Origin: JAUASW01 sp036880965
Lineage (GTDB): Bacteria > Pseudomonadota > Gammaproteobacteria > Burkholderiales > Burkholderiaceae_C
DNA: 64,000 nucleotides
Assembly: GCF_036880965.1 (NCBI RefSeq)
Contig: NZ_JBAJMV010000002.1
Coordinates: 1 to 64,000 of the forward strand
Direction of reading: 5' to 3'
Positions 25,077 to 34,164 of the stretch are shown here, piece after piece. Below the pieces are notes generated by a model. That model worked only from the letters and a program-made list of their open reading frames with translations. It did no database searches and had not been told where the DNA came from. A program made the translations under genes and the position numbers. Each line of letters opens with the position of its first letter. Position 1 is the stretch's first letter.

Positions 25077-26036
25077 TCAGCTGCCTGCGTTTTCCAGGTA
25101 GCGCTGCGCGTCAAGCGCGGCCATGCAGCCGGTGCCGGCGCTGGTGATGGCCTGGCGGTAGACATGGTCCTGCACGTCGCCGGCGGCGAACACGCCTGGC
25201 ACGCTGGTCATCGTCGCGAAGCCGTTCAGGCCGCTCTTGGTGACGATATAGCCGTCCTTCATCTCCAGCTGGCCCTTGAAGATGTCGGTGTTGGGCTGGT
25301 GGCCGATGGCGATGAAGCAACCTTGCAGCTTGAGCTCGGTGGTCGAGCCGTCATTCGTGCTCTTGATGCGCACGCCGGTGACGCCGCTTTGGTCGCCCAG
25401 CACTTCCTCCAGGGTGTTGAAGGTGTGCATCACCATCTTGCCCTCGGCGACCTTGGCCATCATCTTGTCAACGAGGATGGGCTCGGCGCGGAACTTGTCG
25501 CGGCGGTGGATCACGTGCACCTTGCTGGCGATATTGCTCAGGTACAGCGCTTCTTCGACAGCCGTGTTGCCGCCGCCGACCACGCAGACTTCCTGGCCAC
25601 GATAGAAGAAGCCGTCGCAGGTCGCACAACCGCTGACGCCACGGCCCATGAATGATTCTTCAGACGGCAGGCCAAGGTACTTGGCCGAGGCGCCGGTGGC
25701 GATGATGAGGGCATCGCAGCTGTAAGTGCCGCTGTCACCCTTCAGTGTGAACGGGCGCTTGGAGAAATCGACCTCGTTGATGTGGTCGAACACCATCTGC
25801 GTGTTGAAGCGCTCGGCATGCTCCTGGAAGCGTTGCATCAGCTCCGGACCCTGCACGCCCATCACATCGGCCGGCCAGTTGTCGACCTCGGTGGTCGTCA
25901 TCAATTGACCCCCTTGCGCGATGCCGGTGATCAGCGTGGGCTGCAGGTTGGCGCGCGCAGCATAGATCGCAGCCGTGTAGCCGGCGGGGCCGGAACCGAG
26001 GATCAGCAGCTTGTGATGTTGGTTGGTCTGGGTCAT
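25077..26036 (-). CDS. trxB: Thioredoxin-disulfide reductase
   Basis: Flavoenzyme reducing thioredoxin with NADPH (319 aa). FAD fingerprint LLILGSGPAGYTAAIYAAR near the N-terminus, redox-active CATC in SGCATCDGFF, NADPH-binding VVGGGNTAVEEALYL and HRRDKFRAE, and the second FAD motif GVFAAGDVQDHVYRQAITSAGTG. ATG 26036 is the family start; a longer frame to 26072 has no support. Divergent from the Crp/Fnr gene. Confidence 0.96.
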   Translation of the reverse strand: MTQTNQHHKLLILGSGPAGYTAAIYAARANLQPTLITGIAQGGQLMTTTEVDNWPADVMGVQGPELMQRFQEHAERFNTQMVFDHINEVDFSKRPFTLKGDSGTYSCDALIIATGASAKYLGLPSEESFMGRGVSGCATCDGFFYRGQEVCVVGGGNTAVEEALYLSNIASKVHVIHRRDKFRAEPILVDKMMAKVAEGKMVMHTFNTLEEVLGDQSGVTGVRIKSTNDGSTTELKLQGCFIAIGHQPNTDIFKGQLEMKDGYIVTKSGLNGFATMTSVPGVFAAGDVQDHVYRQAITSAGTGCMAALDAQRYLENAGS

Positions 26037-26214
26037 GGAATGTCTAGATAGGGTTGCTCGCAACGCACACAAGTGGTGTCGGCCGGCGCTTATACGGCCT
26101 AAACCCTATGTGAATGCGTGAACCAGTTGGCACAATGCGCCCATTTTAGGCTGCGACCCTTGCCCGAACCTGAGCAAGGTCATCGCTCAATCATCCAACC
26201 CGGAGGCTTTTCAT

Positions 26215-26883
26215 ATGGCGATGCTGTCGAACCTGGACCTGATCCGCAGGGTGCCCCTGTTCTCTCTGCTGACCACCGATCAGGCCCAGTCGATTGCCGA
26301 CAGCGTGGTCAAGCGCCGCTTCAAGCGCGGCGAGGTCATTGTCGAGCAAGGCACCAAATCCAATGCGCTGTTCATTCTCTTGAATGGCCGCGCCCGCGTG
26401 CTGACGGCAGACAGCCGTGGTCGCGAGGTCATCCTGGCTGTGCTTCAGCCCGGCGACTACGTGGGCGAAATGAGCCTGATCGACAACGAGCCACATTCGG
26501 CCACCGTCCGTGCCGAAGTGCAGACCGACATGCTGGTGCTGGGCCGCATGGAGTTTTCGCGCTGCCTGCCTGAGAGCAGCAGCCTGTCCTACGCCATCCT
26601 GCGTGGCCTGGTGGCCCGCCTGCGCAACGCCGACCGCCAGATCGAGTCGCTTGCGCTGCTGGACGTGTACGGCCGCGTCGCTCGCACGCTGCTGGACATG
26701 GCCGAGGAGGAGAAGGGCATCAAGATCATCCGCGGCAAGGTTTCTCGCCAGGACATGGCCAAGGTCGTCGGCGCCTCGCGCGAGATGGTCAGCCGCGTCA
26801 TGAAGGACCTGGAAGACAAGGGCGTGATCGAGACGCTGGAGAACGGCTCCGTCGTCATCAAGGAACGCCTGCAGCACGATTGA
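26215..26883 (+). CDS. Crp/Fnr-family transcription regulator
   Basis: 222 residues. The cyclic-nucleotide-binding-type beta barrel (about 10–125) includes LFILLNGRARVL and LQPGDYVGEMSLIDNEPHSATV. The winged helix (about 145–215) has VSRQDMAKVVGASREMVSRVMKDLEDKGVI. No N-terminal cysteine cluster is present, so it is not an oxygen-sensing Fnr. The region around the phosphate cassette (GEMSLIDNEPHSATV) is Crp-like, so cAMP or c-di-GMP binding is possible. GGAGG lies 8 bases before ATG 26215. The place between trxB and ftsK is conserved in many Burkholderiales, as far as I know. Confidence 0.88.
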   Translation: MAMLSNLDLIRRVPLFSLLTTDQAQSIADSVVKRRFKRGEVIVEQGTKSNALFILLNGRARVLTADSRGREVILAVLQPGDYVGEMSLIDNEPHSATVRAEVQTDMLVLGRMEFSRCLPESSSLSYAILRGLVARLRNADRQIESLALLDVYGRVARTLLDMAEEEKGIKIIRGKVSRQDMAKVVGASREMVSRVMKDLEDKGVIETLENGSVVIKERLQHD

Positions 26884-26925
26884 TGGCGGCGCATCGGAGG
26901 CCTCCCGGGAGGGAGGCCCTGATTC

Positions 26926-29319
26926 ATGCGCCACAATGGCGGCATGAGCTTCCCATTAGGTTCGTTGCTGGGTGGCGGCGACGCTGCGCCGGCCGCTGAC
27001 AAGGTTTACAAACGCCAAGGAAAAAAGCCTGCGCCAGCACCCGCGCCGGCGGCGCACCCGATGCGCACGCCGCTGTGGCTGATCGCTGGCGCCATCCTTT
27101 GGTGTCTGGCCCTGCTGGCCCTGGTCAGCCATGACCGCGCGGACGCCGCTTTCTCGATTTCAGGCAGCCGCGAGCTGTTCGCCAACCGCGTCGGCGCGCT
27201 CGGCGCCTGGTTCTCCGACCTCCTGTTCTTTTGCTTCGGCTATTCGGCCTGGTGGCTGATGCTGGCCGCCTTGCGGCTGTGGCTGGGCTCGCTGGCCCGG
27301 GTGCTGCGCGCGCAGGAGGCAACACCTGCCCCCGAACATCCGATGCGGGGTGTCGGCCTGTTTGCATTGGGCCTGGTGCTCCTGATCTCTGCCAGCTGTG
27401 CGCTGGAATGGACCCGCCTCTACGGTTGGGAGCCGCGCCTGCCCGGCCATGCCGGCGGCGTCTGGGGCTACGTCTTGGGCCCCTGGAGCATGAAGGCGCT
27501 GGGCTTTGCCGGCTCCGGCGTGGTCTGGATCGCATTGCTGCTGGTCGGTGCCTCACTGGCGCTGAAGTTCTCCTGGCTGAACCTGGCCGAGCAGCTCGGC
27601 ACCTGGATCGAGGGCCTGCGCGAACGCCGCCAGGAGCGCCGCGAGATGGCCGAAGACCAGAAGGTCGGCGAGCAGGCGGTGCTGGAGCGCAAGCAGGTGG
27701 TTGAGGTGGAGCGCGAGCGCGAAGTGATCGCTGAGCACGTGCCCATCGTCATCGAGGCGCCGGTCATCGAAGTGCCCAAGTCCACCCGTGTGGCCAAGGA
27801 GCGCCAGAAGACGCTGTTCAGCGACCCGGCCGACACCAAGCTGCCCCAGGTCGATCTGCTCGATGCGGCGCCGCTGCGCGTGGAGTCGGTGACGCCCGAG
27901 TCGCTGGAGATGACCTCGCGCATGATCGAGAAGAAGCTGCGCGACTTCGGCGTCGAGGTGCGCGTGGTGGCAGCCTCGCCAGGCCCGGTGATCACCCGTT
28001 ACGAAATCGAACCAGCCACCGGCGTCAAGGGCTCGCAGATCGTCAACCTGGCCAAGGACCTGGCGCGTTCCCTGAGTCTCGTGAGCATCCGCGTGGTCGA
28101 GACCATTCCTGGCAAGAACTTCATGGCGCTGGAGCTGCCCAATGCGCGGCGCCAGACCATCCGCCTGTCCGAGATCCTCGGCTCGCAGGTCTATGCCGAT
28201 GCGTCCTCCTTGCTCACCATGGCCCTGGGCAAGGACATCATCGGCGCGCCCATGGTGGCCGACCTCGCCAAGATGCCGCACTGCCTGGTCGCCGGTACCA
28301 CCGGCTCCGGCAAGTCGGTCGGCATCAACGCGATGATCCTGTCGTTGCTCTACAAGGCCGAGGCGCGCGACGTGCGGCTGATCATGATCGACCCCAAGAT
28401 GCTTGAAATGAGCGTCTACGAAGGCATCCCGCATCTGCTGGCGCCGGTCGTGACCGACATGAAGCAGGCCGCCAACGCGCTCAATTGGTGCGTTGGCGAA
28501 ATGGAGCGGCGCTACAAGCTGATGTCCAAGATGGGCGTGCGCAACCTGGCCGGCTACAACAAGAAGATCGACGAGGCCACGGAACGCGGCGACAAGATTG
28601 GCAACCCCTTCAGCCTCACGCCCGAGGAGCCGGAACCGCTGGAGCGCCTGCCGCACATCGTGGTCGTGATCGACGAACTGGCCGACCTGATGATGGTGGT
28701 CGGCAAGAAGATCGAAGAGCTGATCGCCCGCCTCGCGCAGAAGGCCCGTGCGGCCGGCATCCACCTGATCCTGGCCACGCAGCGCCCGTCGGTGGACGTG
28801 ATCACCGGCCTGATCAAGGCCAACATCCCGACGCGCCTGTCCTTCCAGGTCAGCTCCAAGATCGACAGCCGCACCATCCTCGACCAGATGGGCGCCGAAG
28901 CGCTGCTGGGTATGGGTGACATGCTCTACATGGCGTCGGGCACGGGCCTGCCGATCCGCGTGCATGGCGCCTTTGTCAGCGACGACGAGGTGCATCGCGT
29001 CGTCGAATACCTGAAGGCGCAGGGCGGCGAGCCGAACTACATCGAAGGCATCCTCGAAGGCGGCGTGCTGGAAGGCGGCGAGGGCGGTGAAGCGCCGGCG
29101 CCAGGCCAGTCTGACGGCGAGGCCGACCCGATGTACGACCAGGCTGTGGCCATCGTGCTGCAGCACAAGCGCGCCTCGATCTCGCTGGTCCAGCGCCATC
29201 TGCGCATCGGCTACAACCGCGCGGCGCGCCTCCTGGAACAGATGGAGAAGTCGGGCCTGGTCGGTTCCATGAACACAAATGGCAGCCGCGACCTGATCGT
29301 GCCGCGGCGCGAGGAATGA
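26926..29319 (+). CDS. ftsK: DNA translocase FtsK
   Basis: 797-residue septal DNA pump that clears and aligns chromosome dimer sites at division. The N-terminal part has four membrane helices (about 45–70, 95–125, 140–160, 185–210). A short charged linker (about 225–310) replaces the very long linker of E. coli FtsK. The motor has the Walker A VAGTTGSGKSVGIN near 460 and Walker B VVVIDELADLMMV near 582. The C-terminal gamma winged helix is ASISLVQRHLRIGYNRAARLLEQME. ATG 26926 is chosen for the GGAGG 9 bases upstream; ATG 26944 is an alternative. Its stop overlaps the start of lolA. Confidence 0.95.
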   Translation: MRHNGGMSFPLGSLLGGGDAAPAADKVYKRQGKKPAPAPAPAAHPMRTPLWLIAGAILWCLALLALVSHDRADAAFSISGSRELFANRVGALGAWFSDLLFFCFGYSAWWLMLAALRLWLGSLARVLRAQEATPAPEHPMRGVGLFALGLVLLISASCALEWTRLYGWEPRLPGHAGGVWGYVLGPWSMKALGFAGSGVVWIALLLVGASLALKFSWLNLAEQLGTWIEGLRERRQERREMAEDQKVGEQAVLERKQVVEVEREREVIAEHVPIVIEAPVIEVPKSTRVAKERQKTLFSDPADTKLPQVDLLDAAPLRVESVTPESLEMTSRMIEKKLRDFGVEVRVVAASPGPVITRYEIEPATGVKGSQIVNLAKDLARSLSLVSIRVVETIPGKNFMALELPNARRQTIRLSEILGSQVYADASSLLTMALGKDIIGAPMVADLAKMPHCLVAGTTGSGKSVGINAMILSLLYKAEARDVRLIMIDPKMLEMSVYEGIPHLLAPVVTDMKQAANALNWCVGEMERRYKLMSKMGVRNLAGYNKKIDEATERGDKIGNPFSLTPEEPEPLERLPHIVVVIDELADLMMVVGKKIEELIARLAQKARAAGIHLILATQRPSVDVITGLIKANIPTRLSFQVSSKIDSRTILDQMGAEALLGMGDMLYMASGTGLPIRVHGAFVSDDEVHRVVEYLKAQGGEPNYIEGILEGGVLEGGEGGEAPAPGQSDGEADPMYDQAVAIVLQHKRASISLVQRHLRIGYNRAARLLEQMEKSGLVGSMNTNGSRDLIVPRREE

Positions 29320-29939
29320 TGAAGAAGCTGCTCAGAAAAATCTTGGCCCTTGCGGCGCTGTCCTTGCTCGCCGCCGCAGCGCAAGCCGATTCGGTCGATG
29401 TGCTCAACAGCTTCCTGAAGGATGTGAAGAGCGGCCGTGCCAGTTTCACGCAGACAGTCACTTCGCCAGACGGCAAGCGCACCAAGAAGTCTTCCGGCAG
29501 CTTCGAGTTCCAGCGGCCCAACCAGTTCCGCTTCGTCTACCTGAAACCTTTCGAGCAGACCATCGTGGCCGATGGCCAGAAGGTCTGGATCTTCGACCCC
29601 GACCTGAACCAGGCCAGCAGCCGCAAGATCGACCAGGCGCTGGGCGCCACGCCGGCAGCCCTGCTCGCAGGCGGCAATGTCGCACGCGATTTCATTCTCA
29701 AGGCCCAGGCCAGCGACAAGGGGCTTGACTGGGTGCTGGCAACGCCGCGCCAGGCTGAGGGCAGCATCCAGAACCTGCGCATTGCCTTCAAGAGCGGCGA
29801 GCTGGCGGCCATCGAGATCGTCGATGCTTTTGGCCAGAAGTCGCTGCTTGAATTTGCCGGCGTCGTTGCCAACCCGAGCATCCCGGCCGAGCAGTTCCGC
29901 TTCAAGCTGCCCGCCGGTGCCGACCTGATCGAACAATGA
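29316..29939 (+). CDS. lolA: Outer-membrane lipoprotein carrier protein LolA
   Basis: Periplasmic chaperone that ferries lipoproteins from LolCDE to LolB (207 aa). Signal peptide ends AAAQA; then LNSFLKDVKSGRASFTQTV, RTKKSSGSFEFQRPNQFRFVY, EQTIVADGQKVWIFDPDLNQ and LKLPAGADLI-type end match the LolA fold. ATG 29316 overlaps the ftsK stop (ATGATGA), so it is translationally coupled; an ATG 3 bases later is equally possible. Confidence 0.94.
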   Translation: MMKKLLRKILALAALSLLAAAAQADSVDVLNSFLKDVKSGRASFTQTVTSPDGKRTKKSSGSFEFQRPNQFRFVYLKPFEQTIVADGQKVWIFDPDLNQASSRKIDQALGATPAALLAGGNVARDFILKAQASDKGLDWVLATPRQAEGSIQNLRIAFKSGELAAIEIVDAFGQKSLLEFAGVVANPSIPAEQFRFKLPAGADLIEQ

Positions 29940-29969
29940 CGCATCCACCCGCAAGGAGCCCTGGCGACG

Positions 29970-31652
29970 ATGCCCCATGACGTCAGCCTGATAGCCACCC
30001 TGGCCGCCGGTTTCGGCCTGGCCCTGATCTTCGGATTCGCCGCCCTGAAGCTGCGATTGCCGCCCCTGGTTGGCTATCTGCTCGCTGGCGTGCTGATAGG
30101 GCCGGCCACGCCCGGCTTTGTGGCCGACATGGCCCTGGCCAGCCAGCTGTCCGAGATCGGGGTGATGCTCCTGATGTTTGGCGTTGGCCTGCATTTCTCC
30201 ATGGGCGACCTGCTCTCGGTGAAGCGCATTGCCGTGCCGGGCGCGATTGTGCAGATTGCTGTGGCAACTGCCTTGGGGGCAGGTCTTGCCTGGGTTTGGG
30301 GTTGGGGCTTTGGCACAGCGCTGGTGTTCGGGCTGGCGCTCTCCGTTGCCAGCACCGTGGTGCTCCTGCGCGCGCTGGAGGACCGAGGCCTGCTCGAGAC
30401 GGCCAATGGCCGCATCGCGGTGGGCTGGCTGGTCGTTGAAGACCTGGTGATGGTGCTCGTCTTGGTGCTCCTGCCGCCGATGGCCGGACTCCTGAGTGGA
30501 GAAGCGCTGGGCAGTGGCCTGGCGATGACGGTGCTCATCACGCTGTCAAAGGTCGGCGGCTTCATCGCGCTGATGCTGATCTTCGGCCGTCGCGCTCTGC
30601 CCAAGCTGCTGTTTGCGGTGGCACGCAGCGGCTCGCGTGAGCTGTTCACCTTGTGCGTGATCTCGGCAGCGGTGGGCGTGGCATTTGCCGCGGCCATGCT
30701 TTTCGATGTGTCGTTCGCGCTGGGCGCCTTCTTCGCCGGCATGATGCTGCGCGAGTCGGAATACAGCCACCGCGCGGCCGATGAATCGCTGCCGCTGCGA
30801 GACGCCTTCGCGGTGCTGTTCTTTGTGTCGGTCGGCATGCTGTTCGACCCACGGGTGCTGCTGGAAGAGCCAGTCAAGGTGCTGCTGGTCTCCGGCGTCA
30901 TCATCGTGGGCAAGACGCTGGCGGCGCTGGCGCTGGTGCTGATGCTGCGCTACCCGCTCAACACGGCGCTCACCGTTGGCGCGAGCCTGGCGCAGATCGG
31001 CGAGTTCTCCTTCATCCTGATCGGCCTCGGGCGCAGTCTGGGGCTTGTGGATGCGCAAGTTCAAAGCCTGGTGCTCGCCGGTGCCTTGATCTCGATTGCG
31101 TTGAACTCGGTGCTGTTTTCGGCCATTGCTCCTGCGCAAGCCTGGATCCTTCGCCGCTCGGCGCTGGCCCGAAAGCTTGAACAGCGCGACGACCCGCTGG
31201 CTGAGCTGCCCACGAGTGTCGACCCGGCGCTGCTGCAAGGGCAGGTTGTGCTGGTCGGCCACGGTCGCGTGGGTGCACCCTTGGCGCAGATGCTGCGCGC
31301 CAAGGGCTTGGCGGTCGTCGTGGCCGAGCTCCAGCGCGAGCGTGTCGAGGTCTTGCGTGAGCAAGGCTTCCCCGCGGTCGTTGGCGATGCCAGCGAGTCG
31401 GCCGTCCTGATCCAGGCCCATATCGCGCGTGCCGCGATGCTGGTGGTGACTGCAGGCGACAGCATGCAGGCCAGCCGCATGTGCGACACCGCCCGCCAGC
31501 TCAACCCTTCGATCAAGGTGCTGCTGTGCGCGCGCAGCGAAGACGAGGCCAATCTCCTGCGCGAGAGCAATGTCGGCGAGGTGCTGCAGCCGGAACAGGC
31601 GCTGGCAGAGAGCCTTGGCCAGCGCGCGCTGGCGCAACTGGGCAAGCAGTGA
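29970..31652 (+). CDS. CPA2-type cation:proton antiporter with TrkA-N domain (YbaL/Kef-like)
   Basis: 560 residues. The membrane domain (1–390, about 12 helices) includes LRLPPLVGYLLAGVLIGP, EIGVMLLMFGVGLHFS, ALSVASTVVLLRALEDRG and FALGAFFAGMMLRES. The cytosolic TrkA-N/RCK domain begins near 415 with VVLVGHGRVGAPLAQML (NAD-binding GxGxxG) and continues with VVGDASES. This layout is the Kef/YbaL group that exchanges K+ or Na+ for H+ under nucleotide or thiol control. I see no KefF/KefG-type partner beside it. Confidence 0.88.
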   Translation: MPHDVSLIATLAAGFGLALIFGFAALKLRLPPLVGYLLAGVLIGPATPGFVADMALASQLSEIGVMLLMFGVGLHFSMGDLLSVKRIAVPGAIVQIAVATALGAGLAWVWGWGFGTALVFGLALSVASTVVLLRALEDRGLLETANGRIAVGWLVVEDLVMVLVLVLLPPMAGLLSGEALGSGLAMTVLITLSKVGGFIALMLIFGRRALPKLLFAVARSGSRELFTLCVISAAVGVAFAAAMLFDVSFALGAFFAGMMLRESEYSHRAADESLPLRDAFAVLFFVSVGMLFDPRVLLEEPVKVLLVSGVIIVGKTLAALALVLMLRYPLNTALTVGASLAQIGEFSFILIGLGRSLGLVDAQVQSLVLAGALISIALNSVLFSAIAPAQAWILRRSALARKLEQRDDPLAELPTSVDPALLQGQVVLVGHGRVGAPLAQMLRAKGLAVVVAELQRERVEVLREQGFPAVVGDASESAVLIQAHIARAAMLVVTAGDSMQASRMCDTARQLNPSIKVLLCARSEDEANLLRESNVGEVLQPEQALAESLGQRALAQLGKQ

Positions 31653-31679
31653 TGGCTCGAAGCCACCGAGGTAGCGGCA

Positions 31680-32987
31680 ATGCGTGACCTGTTTTCCCAA
31701 GAACCCGCAGCGCCGCTGGCCGAGGCCCTGCGGCCCAGGACACTGGACGAAGTCGTCGGCCAGTCCCATCTGCTGGGCGCAGGCAGGCCGCTGCGGCTGG
31801 CATTCAAGTCGGGCAAGCCGCATTCGATGATCTTCTGGGGGCCGCCGGGCGTGGGCAAGACCACGCTGGCGCGCCTCACCGCGACAGCTTTCGAGTGCGA
31901 GTTCATCGCGCTCTCGGCCGTGTTCTCGGGCGTCAAGGACATCCGCGAAGCGATGGAAAAGGCCCAGCATTTCCTTTCGCAGGGCAAGCACACCATCCTG
32001 TTCGTGGACGAGATCCATCGCTTCAACAAGTCGCAGCAGGATGCGCTGCTGCCTCATGTGGAGTCGGGGCTCTTCACCTTCATCGGCGCCACCACCGAAA
32101 ACCCGAGCTTCGAGGTCAATTCGGCACTGCTGTCACGAGCGCAGGTCTATGTGCTCAAGTCGCTGACGGACGAAGAGCTGCGGCAGCTCCTCCAGCGGGC
32201 GCAGGACAAGTTGCTGGGCCAACTGCACTTCGATGAGCAGGCGGTCAACACCATCATCGGCTACGCAGACGGCGATGCCCGTCGCTTCCTCAACCTGCTG
32301 GAGCAATGCAATACGGCAGCCGGGGCCGCAGGCATCACGGAGATCAATGCCGAGTTCATCAGCAATGCGTTGAGCCTCAATGCTCGCCGTTTCGACAAGG
32401 GCGGCGACAACTTCTACGACCAGATTTCGGCCCTGCACAAGTCGGTGCGTGGCTCGAATCCGGATGGCGCCCTTTACTGGCTGACGCGGATGCTCGATGG
32501 TGGTGCCGACCCCAGGTACCTGGCCCGGCGCATCGTGCGCATGGCCTGGGAAGACATCGGCCTGGCAGACCCGAGGGCGATGCAGATCGCCAACGACGCG
32601 GCCCTGACTTTCGAGCGCCTGGGCAGCCCGGAAGGCGAATTGGCCTTGGGCCAGGCCGTCATCTACCTGGCCGTGGCGGCCAAGAGCAATGCCGGTTACA
32701 ACGCCTACAACGCAGCGCGTGCCTTCGTGAAGCAGGACAAGAGCCGCGAGGTGCCGGTACATCTGCGCAACGCGCCGACCAAGCTCATGAAGGAGCTGGG
32801 CTACGGCCATGAATACCGCTATGCGCACGACGAGCCGCATGCCTATGCGGCTGGCGAAACCTATCTGCCGGACGGCGTTGGCGAGCCGCGCTGGTACCAG
32901 CCGGTGCCGCGTGGCCTGGAGGTCAAGATCGGCGAGAAGCTTGCCTTTTTGCGCAAGCTCGATGAAGAGGCCGGCGAGGGCAACTGA
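31680..32987 (+). CDS. rarA: Replication-associated recombination protein A (RarA/MgsA AAA+ ATPase)
   Basis: 435-residue AAA+ clamp-loader-like ATPase acting at stalled forks. PLAEALRPRTLDEVVGQSHLLG, Walker A WGPPGVGKTTLAR, Walker B ILFVDEIHRFNKSQQDALLPHVE and sensor 1 FIGATTENPSFEVN are all present. The C-terminal tetramerisation region contains NAGYNAYNAARAFV and EVPVHLRNAPTKLMKELGYG. It probably shares a transcript with the preceding antiporter (27-base gap). Confidence 0.95.
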   Translation: MRDLFSQEPAAPLAEALRPRTLDEVVGQSHLLGAGRPLRLAFKSGKPHSMIFWGPPGVGKTTLARLTATAFECEFIALSAVFSGVKDIREAMEKAQHFLSQGKHTILFVDEIHRFNKSQQDALLPHVESGLFTFIGATTENPSFEVNSALLSRAQVYVLKSLTDEELRQLLQRAQDKLLGQLHFDEQAVNTIIGYADGDARRFLNLLEQCNTAAGAAGITEINAEFISNALSLNARRFDKGGDNFYDQISALHKSVRGSNPDGALYWLTRMLDGGADPRYLARRIVRMAWEDIGLADPRAMQIANDAALTFERLGSPEGELALGQAVIYLAVAAKSNAGYNAYNAARAFVKQDKSREVPVHLRNAPTKLMKELGYGHEYRYAHDEPHAYAAGETYLPDGVGEPRWYQPVPRGLEVKIGEKLAFLRKLDEEAGEGN

Positions 32988-33112
32988 AGATCAGCCGGCG
33001 CGGAGCGCCCCGGCATGGCCTTGACTGCGGGTTATCACCAGGTTTTGACGAACGGGATGGGTCTGTTGGCCTCCTACAATCCCGCTCGCCTGCAAGATTG
33101 AAGGCTGAGCTG

Positions 33113-33149
33113 GGCCCGCGCCATACACAAGACGCGGGCCTTTGTTTTA
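33113..33149 (+). terminator. Terminator-like hairpin in the livH leader, with an alternative fold
   Basis: GGCCCGCG (33113–33120) pairs with CGCGGGCC (33133–33140), followed by TTTGTTTTA. A second copy of GGCCCGC at 33154–33160 can also pair with GCGGGCC (33134–33140), which would prevent the first hairpin. It lies 73 bases before livH. It could end rarA transcription (125 bases past its stop) or attenuate the transporter operon. Confidence 0.6.
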
Positions 33150-33221
33150 GTTAGGCCCGCAGGGCAAGCTTGTGAGAATCTGGGAGCTACCCCACAAGGG
33201 CGGCTCCATTGGGAGAGTTCG

Positions 33222-34151
33222 ATGGATACCTTGATCCAGCAGGTCGTCAACGGCCTGGTGCTGGGCAGCATGTATGCCTTGGTGGCCCTGGGCTACACCA
33301 TGGTGTACGGCATCATCAACCTGATCAATTTCGCCCATGGCGAAATCCTGATGGTGGGCGCCCTGGTGAGCTGGAGTGTGGTCGGCGCCTTGAGCGAGAC
33401 CGGCATGCCCGGCTGGGCCATGATGGGCGTGGCGCTGTGCTGCGCCATCGTCATCTGCACCATCCTGAACTTCGTGATCGAGAAGATTGCCTACCGGCCG
33501 CTGCGCAATGCGCCGCGCCTGGCGCCGCTGATCACGGCCATGGGCATGTCGCTGCTCCTGCAGACGGTGGCCATGATCATCTGGAAGCCCAATCCCAAGG
33601 CTTTCCCGCAATTGCTGCCCGATGTGCATTACCAGGTCGCCGGTTCCACGGCCGTGATCACGCTGACGCAATGCGTGATCCTCGGGCTGACCGTGGCGAT
33701 CCTGGCGGCGCTCCTGTGGCTGGTCAACAGCACCAAGCTGGGCCGCGCCATGCGCGCCACGGCCGAGAACCCGCGCGTGGCCTCGCTGATGGGCGTCAAG
33801 CCCGACTTCATCATCTCGACCACCTTTGTCATCGGCGCCGCGCTGGCTGCCGTGGCCGGCCTGATGCTGGCTGCAAAGGATGGCTCGGTCACCCACATGA
33901 TGGGCTTCACGCCCGGCCTGAAGGCCTTCACGGCCGCGGTGCTGGGCGGCATCGGCAACCTGGCCGGGGCGATGCTTGGCGGACTGCTGCTGGGCCTGCT
34001 GGAGGCCATCGGCGGCAACTACCTGGGCGACATCACCGGCGACGTGCTGGGCAGCAACTATGTCGACATCTTTGCCTTCATGGCGCTGATCCTCGTGCTG
34101 ACGCTGCGACCTTCGGGCTTGCTGGGCGAGCGCGTGGCGGACCGGGCCTGA
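33222..34151 (+). CDS. livH: Branched-chain amino-acid ABC transporter permease LivH
   Basis: 309-residue inner-membrane permease. The N-terminus LIQQVVNGLVLGSMYALVALGYTMVYGIINLINFAHGEILMVG is the LivH hallmark, and GRAMRATAENPRVASLMGVKPD is the cytoplasmic coupling loop that contacts the ATPases. About eight membrane helices. GGGAGAG precedes the ATG. First gene of livHMGF; no binding-protein (livJ/livK-type) gene is next to it. Confidence 0.94.
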   Translation: MDTLIQQVVNGLVLGSMYALVALGYTMVYGIINLINFAHGEILMVGALVSWSVVGALSETGMPGWAMMGVALCCAIVICTILNFVIEKIAYRPLRNAPRLAPLITAMGMSLLLQTVAMIIWKPNPKAFPQLLPDVHYQVAGSTAVITLTQCVILGLTVAILAALLWLVNSTKLGRAMRATAENPRVASLMGVKPDFIISTTFVIGAALAAVAGLMLAAKDGSVTHMMGFTPGLKAFTAAVLGGIGNLAGAMLGGLLLGLLEAIGGNYLGDITGDVLGSNYVDIFAFMALILVLTLRPSGLLGERVADRA

Positions 34152-34164
34152 GGAGCTGACGATC

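Noticed and set aside
27553..29199. 548-codon open frame antisense to ftsK
   Set aside because: Overlaps the complete, motif-bearing ftsK; His/Asp/Gln/Arg-rich translation is typical of an antisense frame in high-GC DNA.
33057..33101. 14-codon leader peptide as an annotated gene
   Set aside because: No convincing ribosome site and a -10-like box inside it; kept only as part of the leader finding.
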